Positions 1 to 9,110 of a DNA stretch of 64,000 nt are shown in pieces. The notes beneath the pieces are model-generated. The model saw nothing but the letters and a program-made list of their open reading frames with translations, was not told the origin of the DNA and made no database searches. A program made the translations under genes and the position numbers. Source of the DNA: an uncultured Collinsella sp. GTDB lineage: Bacteria > Actinomycetota > Coriobacteriia > Coriobacteriales > Coriobacteriaceae. The stretch covers positions 44,394-108,393 of the forward strand of contig CALEBN010000041.1 in assembly GCA_937943045.1 (NCBI GenBank), given 5' to 3'. Each line of letters begins with the position of its first letter. Position 1 is the first letter of the stretch.

Positions 1-462
1 AATCACGGCGCCCGCCAGATCGACCGCTGCACCAAGACGCTCAAGGTCTGCCTGGTCGAAGGCGGTATCGTTGCACTCACCACGATCATCGTTATTGTCG
101 GCCTGGGGCGCGAGATCCTGTCGCTGTTCAACAGCGATCCCAACATCGTCTCGATCGGCTATATCCGCGTATGTTCGATCTTCCCGGCGTACGCCTTTAG
201 CATGTTCTACGAAAACATGTCCGGCTACCTGCGCGGCTTTGGTATCTCGCTCACGCCCGCCCTCATCACCATGATCTGTGTTTGCGGCATCCGCTTCTAT
301 TGGGTGTTCTGCGTGTTCCCGCACTTCCGCACCTTTGCGAACATCATGCTGGTCTACCCCATCAGCCTGGGCACCACGGCGTTCTTTATGGTCGTTGCGG
401 TACTACTTTGCCACCCGGCACGCACCTATCGCGCCACCCAAGCCAAAGCGACAGCCCGCTAA
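1..462 (+). CDS. MATE family efflux transporter, C-terminal part (5' truncated by window edge)
   Basis: The open frame runs from base 1 to a TAA at 460-462 and has no start inside the window, so only about the last 153 residues are present. They contain alternating hydrophobic helices and charged loops (a loop with ARQIDRCTK, then helices such as GGIVALTTIIVIVGLG and LGTTAFFMVVAVLLCH). The segment FYENMSGYLRGFGISLTPALIT, with a Gly-rich turn between helices, resembles the C-terminal half of MatE proteins, which export drugs or metabolites in exchange for Na+ or H+. Substrate is unknown. It converges on the LysR gene, with a 27-base gap and no obvious terminator. Confidence 0.75.
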   Translation, partial: NHGARQIDRCTKTLKVCLVEGGIVALTTIIVIVGLGREILSLFNSDPNIVSIGYIRVCSIFPAYAFSMFYENMSGYLRGFGISLTPALITMICVCGIRFYWVFCVFPHFRTFANIMLVYPISLGTTAFFMVVAVLLCHPARTYRATQAKATAR

Positions 463-489
463 ACACCGCGCTCAACGCCACGCCAGTCA

Positions 490-1356
490 TTAATTGACAA
501 TATGCGAGCTCATATAGTCGATAAAGCGCCTCGTGGCGATGGGCATGGTGTCCCAGCTGCGCCAGGCGGCCACCACGTCGCGCGAGGGGGCATGCACGAT
601 GGGACGCACGCGAATATCGGTCTGCATGCCCTCGACGGTACGGCGATACAGCATGCTCACGCCTAGGCCCTCCTCCACCATCGCCATGATGGTGTAGTCG
701 TCGGTCACCTCGCTCGTCACGTGCGGCGACAGCCCATGCGCCGCAAATGCATCGAGTACCAGGCTCTGTTCGCCCTCATCCAGCAGCACAAACGGCTCGG
801 ACGCCAGGTCGGCGAGTGTCACCTTTTCCTTTGCCGTCAGCGGATGCGTGGCCGGCAGCAATGCCACCAACTCGTCGTGATAGACCACGCGCTTCTCGAG
901 CCCAGCGGTAAATCCGCGCGCCGTAAAGCAAAAGTCAACCACGCCATCGTGCACCCACTGGGCGTTGCGCGTGTAATCGCCCTGCTTGAGGGTAAAGTGC
1001 ACGCCCGGGTGCAGAGCCCCAAAGTCGCGAATCACGCGCGGCAGCACGGTACGACTCACGTTGGTGAACGTCGCAATGCGAATATCAGTCGAAGAGAGCC
1101 CCAGCAGCTCCTGGCGCTTGCCCTCAAGCTCGGCCTCGGCAGTTACGATTTGGCGCAGATACGGCAGGTACTGTTTGCCGTCGCGCGTAAGCGACACACC
1201 CTGCTTACCGCGCTCGATAAGCGTGGTACCCAGCTCGCGCTCGAGCGCCTTGACGGCCTGGCTCACCGCACTTTGCGTATAGCCTAGCTCGTCGGCCGCG
1301 CCCTTAAGACTGCCGCGATCGACCACCATACACACAATCTGATACCGCGATGCCAT
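490..1356 (-). CDS. LysR family transcriptional regulator
   Basis: A 288-residue LysR-type regulator: an N-terminal winged helix-turn-helix (about residues 1-60; SLKGAADELGYTQSAVSQAVKALERELG) followed by a periplasmic-binding-like effector domain. I start it at the ATG at 1356 because the family begins about ten residues before the helix-turn-helix and because a run of nine G lies 5 bases upstream and can serve as ribosome binding site. The frame remains open to an upstream start at 1422, which would add 22 atypical residues. It is transcribed away from the EamA permease gene at 1517, the usual arrangement for a LysR protein controlling a divergent transporter. Effector unknown. Confidence 0.88.
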   Translation of the reverse strand: MASRYQIVCMVVDRGSLKGAADELGYTQSAVSQAVKALERELGTTLIERGKQGVSLTRDGKQYLPYLRQIVTAEAELEGKRQELLGLSSTDIRIATFTNVSRTVLPRVIRDFGALHPGVHFTLKQGDYTRNAQWVHDGVVDFCFTARGFTAGLEKRVVYHDELVALLPATHPLTAKEKVTLADLASEPFVLLDEGEQSLVLDAFAAHGLSPHVTSEVTDDYTIMAMVEEGLGVSMLYRRTVEGMQTDIRVRPIVHAPSRDVVAAWRSWDTMPIATRRFIDYMSSHIVN

Positions 1357-1516
1357 CGTGCCCCCCCCCATCGATGTAACCGTAAAACGTTTTGCCGGGG
1401 CTTTTTCTTCCGACATTAGCATTTCTTAATCATACTGAAGATACATTCGCTTTACTACATCCAAATCTGGGAGCAGAATCCTTTTTACGAAACCGTTCTG
1501 TAACAAAAGGAGTCCC

Positions 1517-2419
1517 ATGGATCGCAAAAAAGCAATCGCGCTCTCATTTTCCGTTCCCGTCGCATGGGGCTTTTCGTACCCCCTCATGAAGATCGGCATG
1601 GACAGCATGAACGCCACGAGCATCGTTGCGCTGCGCTGCATCATCGCCTTTGTGGCCTGCCTGTTGCTCTTCCACAAGCACGCGTTGCGCATCAACCGCG
1701 ACCTTATGGTCCGTGCCGCCATCATCGGCGCCATTATGGCAACCGAGCTCACCTGCATGTGCCTGGGCTCCAGCCTCACCTCCGCCTCCACCGCCGGCTT
1801 TTTGCAGAGCCTGACGGTCGTGATTGTGCCGTTTGCCAACGCGGCCCTGCTGCGCCGCGTCCCCGAGCGCAAAGTGCTCATCGGCACGGCTATCGTCACC
1901 TGCGGCATGCTGCTGCTCTCGGGCGCCGACTTCACCAGCCTGAACCCGGGCGCGCTCATCATGCTGCTCTCCGCCTTTGTCTATGCCGGTCATATCATTG
2001 TGGCGAAGCGCTTTGTCGAAGAAGTCGATCCGCTGTCCCTGGGCGTTTGGCAGCTGGGCTTTGGCGGCCTGTTCTCGGGCATTGCCGCATGCGTCTTTGG
2101 CGGTTTCGCACTTCCCAGCACGCCCAGCGAGGTCGTGGTCGTCGTCGCACTCGCACTCATCTGCTCTGCTTATGGCTTTATCACCCAAACGCTCGTGCAG
2201 CCCCACGTGCCCGCCGAGACCACCGGCTTCGCTTTCTCGCTCGAGCCAGTCTGCTCCGCCGTCTTCTCGTTCTTCCTGGTCGGCGAGGTTCTGAGCCCCA
2301 TCGCCTTCTTTGGCGCCGCCCTCATCCTCACCGGCGTCATGGTGGCAACCGTCGAGCTTCCGCGGCTTCGCGCACATGGACAGGCTCGCATGGCAGGAGC
2401 GCCCGAGCGCGTCTCGTAG
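1517..2419 (+). CDS. DMT superfamily (EamA) transporter
   Basis: A 300-residue membrane protein with about ten predicted helices arranged as two EamA repeats, the drug/metabolite transporter fold. The first repeat begins ALSFSVPVAWGFSYPLMKIG and the second begins around residue 150 (IMLLSAFVYAGHIIVAKRFV). Members export amino acids, nucleosides or other small metabolites; the substrate cannot be told from sequence. The start is supported by an AAAGGAG site 5-6 bases upstream. It is divergent from the LysR gene, with a 160-base shared regulatory region, so that regulator is the likely controller (inference). No terminator is evident before ung. Confidence 0.88.
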   Translation: MDRKKAIALSFSVPVAWGFSYPLMKIGMDSMNATSIVALRCIIAFVACLLLFHKHALRINRDLMVRAAIIGAIMATELTCMCLGSSLTSASTAGFLQSLTVVIVPFANAALLRRVPERKVLIGTAIVTCGMLLLSGADFTSLNPGALIMLLSAFVYAGHIIVAKRFVEEVDPLSLGVWQLGFGGLFSGIAACVFGGFALPSTPSEVVVVVALALICSAYGFITQTLVQPHVPAETTGFAFSLEPVCSAVFSFFLVGEVLSPIAFFGAALILTGVMVATVELPRLRAHGQARMAGAPERVS

Positions 2420-2507
2420 ACCCCACTCCTTATACAGCCGCGGCATAAAGGCAACCGGTGCGCCTTTACAATAGATGCCAACAGAGCATCTGCCATAAAG
2501 GAGCCCC

Positions 2508-3233
2508 ATGGACACCGCAACTCACGACCGCAACATAGCAACTTGGTTGGGCGATGCGCCGCAGCCGGTACGTGACACTACGAACCAGCTGCTCGAGCGC
2601 ATCGCCCTTTTGCGTGCCGAGCAGACTATCTACCCAGCACAAGACGACATCCTCAATGCCCTCGCCTACACGCCGGCCGACCAGGTCAAAGTTGTCATCT
2701 TGGGTCAGGACCCTTATCACGGACCCAACCAGGCCATGGGGCTGTCGTTCTCGGTCCCCGCAACGCAAACCAAGCTGCCGCCAAGCCTGCGCAACATCTA
2801 TAAGGAGCTCAAAGCCGATCTGGGCTGCCCCATTCCCGCCACGGGAGACCTAACGCCATGGGCACAACAGGGCGTCCTGCTTCTCAACACCACGCTCACC
2901 GTGCGTGAGCATGCCGCGAACTCGCACGCCAAGCTGGGCTGGAGCACGCTCACCGACTACGTTATCGAACGCTGCTGCCAGCTGTCCCAGCCGGTCGTCT
3001 TTTTGGCTTGGGGTCGCTTTGCCCAGCAGATGGTCGAAGGCAAGCTCGTCGCAACTGGTGCGGGCAAGGCAACCGGCAAGTTCTGCCTGGCCTCCACGCA
3101 CCCCTCGCCGCTTTCGGCCAACCGCGCCACGGCAGAACTCCCCGCCTTTATGGGGTCGCGTCCCTTCTCCGCTGCCAATCGGCTACTCGAACAGCACGGC
3201 TCGACCCCCGTCAACTGGACTTGCCTCGGCTAA
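2508..3233 (+). CDS. ung: uracil-DNA glycosylase, family 1
   Basis: A 241-residue family 1 uracil-DNA glycosylase, which excises uracil from DNA in base excision repair. The water-activating loop GQDPYHGPNQAMGLSFSV places the catalytic Asp at residue 68. The DNA-intercalating/active-site motif HPSPLS is at about residue 198, with His198 equivalent to the conserved catalytic histidine. Length is close to that of the E. coli enzyme. An AAAGGAG site precedes the ATG. A strong hairpin follows the stop codon and separates it from the convergent SDR gene. Confidence 0.95.
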   Translation: MDTATHDRNIATWLGDAPQPVRDTTNQLLERIALLRAEQTIYPAQDDILNALAYTPADQVKVVILGQDPYHGPNQAMGLSFSVPATQTKLPPSLRNIYKELKADLGCPIPATGDLTPWAQQGVLLLNTTLTVREHAANSHAKLGWSTLTDYVIERCCQLSQPVVFLAWGRFAQQMVEGKLVATGAGKATGKFCLASTHPSPLSANRATAELPAFMGSRPFSAANRLLEQHGSTPVNWTCLG

Positions 3234-3252
3234 AAACCGATACATCAAAAAT

Positions 3253-3282
3253 AGCGCCCGACGGCTTCCCATCGGGCGCTTT
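3253..3282. terminator. bidirectional intrinsic terminator between ung and the SDR gene
   Basis: A perfect 9-bp stem (AGCGCCCGA / TCGGGCGCT) with a 10-base loop is followed by TTTCC on the plus strand and by ATTTTTG on the minus strand. It lies 20 bases past ung and just beyond the end of the opposing SDR gene, so it probably serves both. Confidence 0.85.
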
Positions 3283-3284
3283 TC

Positions 3285-3965
3285 CTATTCGGGCCAAATA
3301 AATTGTGTGCGGCCGGCCTCGCCGCCATCGATCAGCAGGCTCTGCCCGGTCATAAACCGGTTGGTCACGCCCACAAAGTAGATCCACTCGGCAATCTCTT
3401 GGGCAGTGGCCCAGCGCCTAAGCGGCGTGAGCTCCATAATCTGGTTCCACAGATGTTCGTCTTCCATCACGCAACGGTTGAGCGGCGTGATAACGCCACC
3501 CGGGTCCACACTGTTGGCGATGGCCTGCGGCGCCAGACGGTTTGCAAGGTTCTTGGTGTAGGCGATAACGCCGCCCTTGCTGGCGGCATAGGCGGGAAAC
3601 TCCGATCCCGTATGCCCACTCGCCGACCCCACATTGACCACGGATTTGATAGCCGGCGCCGGCTTGGCGGCAAGCCCCTCCCCCACAAAGGCATAGCGCT
3701 CGGTCACGTTGATGGTGCCACACAGGTTGGCGGCGATGTCGTCGGCCGAATCCTGCGTACCGGCAACGTTCACGATCACCTGGGGTTCAAGGTCACCTGG
3801 AAACGAGTCAGGCTCGCGGACATCAACAATCAGATGGCGGTAGCGCTCGTGTTTGATCGCCGCCGGCAAAAGATCAAAGCCCACGACCTCGTGGCCCTCG
3901 TCCAAAAAGCGCTGCACGCACGCGGCTCCGATACCGCCCGAAGCGCCCGTGATCAAAACCCGCAT
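3285..3965 (-). CDS. SDR family NAD(P)-dependent oxidoreductase
   Basis: A 226-residue short-chain dehydrogenase. The N-terminal Rossmann motif TGASGGIGAACVQRF binds NAD(P), Asp31 (VVGFD) suggests NAD preference, and the catalytic YAASK motif lies in the segment SEFPAYAASKGGVIAYTKNLA. The C-terminal SLLIDGGEAG is typical of classical SDRs. Substrate is unknown. An AAGGAG site precedes the ATG. The gene starts 9 bases after the VUT transporter stop on the same strand, so the two are probably co-transcribed; why a queuosine-precursor-type importer would be paired with an SDR is not clear. Confidence 0.88.
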   Translation of the reverse strand: MRVLITGASGGIGAACVQRFLDEGHEVVGFDLLPAAIKHERYRHLIVDVREPDSFPGDLEPQVIVNVAGTQDSADDIAANLCGTINVTERYAFVGEGLAAKPAPAIKSVVNVGSASGHTGSEFPAYAASKGGVIAYTKNLANRLAPQAIANSVDPGGVITPLNRCVMEDEHLWNQIMELTPLRRWATAQEIAEWIYFVGVTNRFMTGQSLLIDGGEAGRTQFIWPE

Positions 3966-3974
3966 ACTTGCTCC

Positions 3975-4697
3975 TTAGGCGGTTGCGTGGCGCTCGAGGT
4001 ACTCGGAACCCACATTCTCGCGCTCCCAGCCGCGCACGACCTTGTAGCCCACGGGGCTCAGGAAGACCTCGCACAGTAGCTCGGCAACAGCGCCGGTCAG
4101 CGAGCACATAAGGACCTGCACCCAGGTCCAACCAAAGAACGTGTGGCTCACCACAATGGCAAAGACCAGGTTGTCGATAAACTGGCCAACACCCGTGGAT
4201 ACATAGGAGCGGAAGGCAAAGCTCGCAAAGTTATTCTTTTTGAGCATACGGCCAAGCGACTGGTTGAGCGTGGAGTTAACCACGGCAGAAACGAGCATTG
4301 CCAGCGAAGAGCCCAGCACCACGTACCAGGTGCCGCCGATGGTGGCGTTAAGGGCGGAGTTGACCTCGATCATGCCCGTGTCGTAGTAGGCGCCCCACAT
4401 GCCGGGCGTGAGCGAGCATGCCCAAAAGCACAGGCTCACGGCCAGGTTGACCAGCAGCGCGAGGATAGAGATTTTGATGGATGCCTTGGCGCCAAAGCGC
4501 TTGCAGATCATGTCCTGGCACAAAAACGAGACCCAGCTCACCACAAAGCCGCAATCGAGTGCCAGATACGGCAGGCTGATAAGCTCTTTGTTGGCCAGCA
4601 GGTTCATCATGATGACGCTCACGAAAAACAGCGAAACCGTTGCCGCGGGAATGCTCCGCAACAGGACCTTGTAGTCCTCCATGACCTTCTTGATCAT
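3975..4697 (-). CDS. VUT family transporter (YhhQ/queuosine-precursor transporter type)
   Basis: A 240-residue hydrophobic protein with six or so membrane segments that matches the Vut_1 family (YhhQ-like). Characterised relatives import queuosine precursors; other members are called putative vitamin transporters. Typical family features visible here are the early NLLANKELISLPYLALDCG segment, the cytoplasmic loop CKRFGAKASIKIS, and the conserved helix with GVGQFIDNLVFAIVV. I chose the ATG at 4697 because AAAGGAG lies 5 bases before it; the frame upstream to 4841 has no ribosome site and looks untranslated. It heads a probable two-gene operon with the SDR. I searched by eye for a preQ1-type riboswitch in the leader and did not recognise one. 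Confidence 0.85.
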   Translation of the reverse strand: MIKKVMEDYKVLLRSIPAATVSLFFVSVIMMNLLANKELISLPYLALDCGFVVSWVSFLCQDMICKRFGAKASIKISILALLVNLAVSLCFWACSLTPGMWGAYYDTGMIEVNSALNATIGGTWYVVLGSSLAMLVSAVVNSTLNQSLGRMLKKNNFASFAFRSYVSTGVGQFIDNLVFAIVVSHTFFGWTWVQVLMCSLTGAVAELLCEVFLSPVGYKVVRGWERENVGSEYLERHATA

Positions 4698-4817
4698 TAT
4701 GTACTCCTTTGGTTTTAGGTTTAACGAGCAGGATATCGGACCCGAACTGCTCGGACGCCCCGGTCTTGAGACGACGGTGGGTATGATAGCCGCTCGCACG
4801 GCATCAGGCAAGCAAAC

Positions 4818-4848
4818 GGCGCGGCAGCCCCGCAGGGTCACCGCGCCG
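4818..4848 (-). terminator. probable terminator after prfC
   Basis: An 8-bp GC-rich stem (CGGCGCGG / CCGCGCCG) with a 15-base loop sits a few bases past the prfC stop on the minus strand. It is followed in that direction by GTTTGCTT, a weak U tract. Confidence 0.5.
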
Positions 4849-4853
4849 ATGCG

Positions 4854-6467
<1,614 letters not shown>

Positions 6468-6610
6468 GCGGATCCTTTCTTGCATTGAGTGCATTACGTC
6501 GTTGTAACCGTATTATTGTAGCCGCGAAATCCCGCTCTAGGGCACCTATCAGGACAAATTCATCAGTCAGAACGTGAACGGCTAGTTATCGAAAGTATTC
6601 TGCAGCAGAC

Positions 6611-6910
6611 TGTCTCAATCTGTAACAGCAGAGCTTATTTGCCCCCCCCTATCTGTTACAGATTGAGACAAACAAACCTGCCCGCCGACACAATCTCAAT
6701 CTGTAACACCTGACCGCCCAAATTGGGTCTAGCTGTTACAAATCGAGATAAACGGAAAGGCAGGCAGCCAATGTCTCGTTCTGTAACATCTAGCCGCGCA
6801 AATCGACTCTTACTGTTACAGATTGAGACAAATAGGCAGGCGGGAAAATAACATCTCAATCTGTAACAGCTGGCGACCAAAAACGGATCCAGATGTTACA
6901 GATTGAGATT
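6611..6910. repeat. array of eight alternating inverted 17-bp sites, about 40 bp apart (80-bp period)
   Basis: Sites of the form TGTCTCAATCTGTAACA start at 6611, 6693, 6772 and 6852. Their reverse complements (TGTTACAGATTGAGACA) start at 6654, 6734, 6814 and 6894. Reverse sites recur every 80 bases exactly, forward sites every 79-82. The intervening 21-26 bases are also loosely related between periods, so the whole is a degenerate 80-bp tandem repeat. Each forward/reverse pair can form a 16-17-bp hairpin; the first pair is perfect, the middle pairs have two mismatches. No credible ORF covers it. Function unknown. Confidence 0.9.
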
Positions 6911-6956
6911 GTTTTGGAGCAAGCGCGGCGCCGATGGTCTATTCCACATTTAGCTC

Positions 6957-7007
6957 TTGCATAACTGTGCATAGTGTATATATACTGTGCTTACCGGTTA
7001 TATACAC
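6957..7007 (+). promoter_or_regulatory. gntR operon promoter with overlapping operator
   Basis: A -35-like TTGCAT (6957) and a -10-like TATACT (6981) are 18 bases apart. A perfect 9-bp inverted repeat, GTGTATATA (6974-6982) and TATATACAC (6999-7007) with a 16-base spacer, overlaps the -10 region. This suits autorepression by the GntR protein encoded just downstream (inference). Confidence 0.6.
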
Positions 7008-7034
7008 GTGTAGCCCAACAGCTAAGGAGCCGCT

Positions 7035-7415
7035 GTGGACATCATCCTATCCAATTCGAGCGATAAGCCCATCTACGAGCAGATAACCTCGCAGGTCAAA
7101 GCTCAGATCTTATCGGGCACGCTCGCTGCGGGAGCCAAACTCCCCAGCATCCGTGCACTCGCGAGCGACCTGGGCGTGAGCGTAATCACCACCAAGCGTG
7201 CCTACGCCGGCTTGGAGCAGCTTGGCTTTATCTGCACCGTGCAGGGCAAGGGCTGTTTTGTCGCCGAGGGCAACCAGGAGCTTTTGCGCGAAAACCAGCT
7301 CTGCCATATCGAAGAGCTACTTGCGAAAGCGGCGAGCCAAGCCGAAACCCTGGGCGTCACGCGCGACAAACTGCACGAGATGCTCGACCTGGTAGCCCCC
7401 GAAACCATGCAGTAG
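7035..7415 (+). CDS. GntR family transcriptional regulator, YtrA subfamily
   Basis: A 126-residue regulator with an N-terminal GntR winged helix (residues 10-75; PIYEQITSQVKAQILSGTLAAG, then LPSIRALASDLGVSVITTKRAY) and only a short helical tail, the layout of YtrA-type GntR proteins. These normally repress ABC transporter operons and dimerise through the short C-terminal helices. It starts at a GTG with AAGGAG 5 bases upstream. The ABC ATPase gene begins 23 bases after its stop, so the three genes 7035-9015 form one operon. A palindrome overlapping its promoter is a likely operator. Confidence 0.92.
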   Translation: MDIILSNSSDKPIYEQITSQVKAQILSGTLAAGAKLPSIRALASDLGVSVITTKRAYAGLEQLGFICTVQGKGCFVAEGNQELLRENQLCHIEELLAKAASQAETLGVTRDKLHEMLDLVAPETMQ

Positions 7416-7438
7416 CCATCTGCAAGAAAGGCTATACC

Positions 7439-8320
7439 ATGCAAAACTTGCTTGAAATCAAAGGCATCTCACACGCTGTAAGCGACCGCTTTTCGCTGCG
7501 CGACGTCACGCTTGCCGTGGAGCCTGGCCAGATCATCGGCTTTGTTGGTGCCAACGGTGCTGGCAAAACAACGACGATTCGAGCTGCTCTCGGGCTTATA
7601 AAGCTCGATGCCGGCGAAGTGCACCTGTTTGGGCAGCGCTGTGGCGCCGACGCGCCCGATGAGTCGCAACGCCATCTACGCTCCCGCGTCGGTCTTGTCC
7701 TGGACACGTGCCCCTTCCCCTCCACGCTCAAGGTGGGCCAGATCGAGTCGCTCGTAGGCCCAGCGTACCCCACGTGGGACCGCGAAACGTTCGCCGGATT
7801 CATCAACCGATTTGGCCTCGATCCCAAGACAAAGGTCAAGGACCTCTCCCGCGGCATGGGCATGAAACTGCAGCTTGCCTGTGCGCTCAGTCACAAGGCC
7901 AAGCTGCTCGTTTTGGACGAAGCCACCGCGGGCCTCGATCCCATGGCACGCGAGGAACTGCTTGATGAGCTGCTTGCCTTTGTCGCCGACGGCCAGCACA
8001 GCGTGCTGCTCTCGAGCCACATTACGTCCGACCTCGATCGCACCGCTGATCGCGTCATCTGCATCGATAATGGCTCGATTATTTTTGACCTGCCGCGCGA
8101 GGACATTACCGACCGCGCCGGCATCGCCCACTGCACCCAATCGCAGGCTGCCGAGCTTATGGCTTGCGTCGAAGGCGCCCGTGCCGCCCGTCACGCCTAC
8201 AGCGTGGACGTACTCGTACCCAACCGTCGCGAAACGCTCGAGACCTTTCCCGAGATTCCCTGCGATCGGGCAACCATTGATGACTATCTGCGCCTCATAC
8301 TGAAAGGGGCTTCGAAATGA
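7439..8320 (+). CDS. ABC transporter ATP-binding protein (YtrB-like)
   Basis: A 293-residue ABC ATPase: Walker A GANGAGKTT at residues 37-45, a signature variant DLSRGMGMKLQLA, and Walker B LLVLDEATAGLDP. The ABC signature is RGM rather than SGGQ, common in the ABC-2 exporters linked to YtrA regulators. The C-terminal 80 residues are a variable extension. Together with the downstream permease it should form a small exporter, by analogy with Bacillus ytr systems induced by cell-wall antibiotics (inference). The stop overlaps the permease start (ATGA), showing translational coupling. Confidence 0.92.
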   Translation: MQNLLEIKGISHAVSDRFSLRDVTLAVEPGQIIGFVGANGAGKTTTIRAALGLIKLDAGEVHLFGQRCGADAPDESQRHLRSRVGLVLDTCPFPSTLKVGQIESLVGPAYPTWDRETFAGFINRFGLDPKTKVKDLSRGMGMKLQLACALSHKAKLLVLDEATAGLDPMAREELLDELLAFVADGQHSVLLSSHITSDLDRTADRVICIDNGSIIFDLPREDITDRAGIAHCTQSQAAELMACVEGARAARHAYSVDVLVPNRRETLETFPEIPCDRATIDDYLRLILKGASK

Positions 8321-9015
8321 AACGCGCCTTTATGTCCGAACTCGCCATCGTTCGCACGCTCATCCCGAGCATTGCGGGCGTCGGCTTGTTCATCTTCGTT
8401 GTGCTGACGCTCGTCAACGCGTCGGATGGCGATTCCGGTATGAGCGCCGGCGCCTGCGCCGTCAGTGCCATGTCGCCCATCATAGTCATGAACTCACTGG
8501 CCGGTTTCGACAATCAAAACGGTTGGGAGCGCTACCGGGCAACGCTGCCCTTCTCGCGCAAAGACATCATCCGCGCACGCTACCTGAGCGTTATTGTCTT
8601 CTCCGCCGTCATGGCATGTGCAGCTACGCTTTTGAGCATCGCCTCCATCCCGCTCTTCAACAGCGCGGGCATTCCTTCGACGGGACAGACGGTCTTTGAA
8701 ATCGCAATCGCCTCGGCAGCATCGATGCTCATCTCCCTCATGATGGTGTTTTTGGCGCAGCCGCTGTTCTTTCGATTTGGTCACATGGAGGCGCTGCGCC
8801 TATCCGTTGGCCTGTTTGCCCTGCTTGGTTGCGGCACCATGGCCACGCTGAGCTCCTCCAACCCCATCAGCAACTGGCTCATGTCGATTGCCGGAGCGAA
8901 TCCCGATCCTGCCGTTCTTGGCTGCCTGTGCGCAGGAATTGCCGTACTGGCCCTCGCGCTATGTGCAGTCAGCTGTACCGTCAGCACCAAGGTTTATCAA
9001 GTACGCGATCTGTAG
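8317..9015 (+). CDS. ABC-2 type transporter permease
   Basis: A 232-residue membrane protein with about six hydrophobic segments (for example IPSIAGVGLFIFVVLTLV and YLSVIVFSAVMACAATLLSIA) and the cytoplasmic loop NGWERYRATLPFSRKDIIRARY that is characteristic of ABC-2 permeases. It overlaps the ATPase gene by four bases (ATGA) and is the last gene of the GntR-ABC operon. Exported substrate unknown. No clear terminator follows before the convergent ClC gene, 95 bases away. Confidence 0.85.
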   Translation: MKRAFMSELAIVRTLIPSIAGVGLFIFVVLTLVNASDGDSGMSAGACAVSAMSPIIVMNSLAGFDNQNGWERYRATLPFSRKDIIRARYLSVIVFSAVMACAATLLSIASIPLFNSAGIPSTGQTVFEIAIASAASMLISLMMVFLAQPLFFRFGHMEALRLSVGLFALLGCGTMATLSSSNPISNWLMSIAGANPDPAVLGCLCAGIAVLALALCAVSCTVSTKVYQVRDL

Positions 9016-9110
9016 GCACGCGAAACTCGACCTATGCAGGCCACTATCGGTCGCAATCGCCCATCCGCAAATCCGTGACAAACGGCATGTCCCCGGCGTG
9101 CGTCACCGTG

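Noticed and set aside
6611..6910. CRISPR array
   Set aside because: The sites alternate in orientation and are short, and the intervals between them are related, not unique spacers. No cas genes are near.
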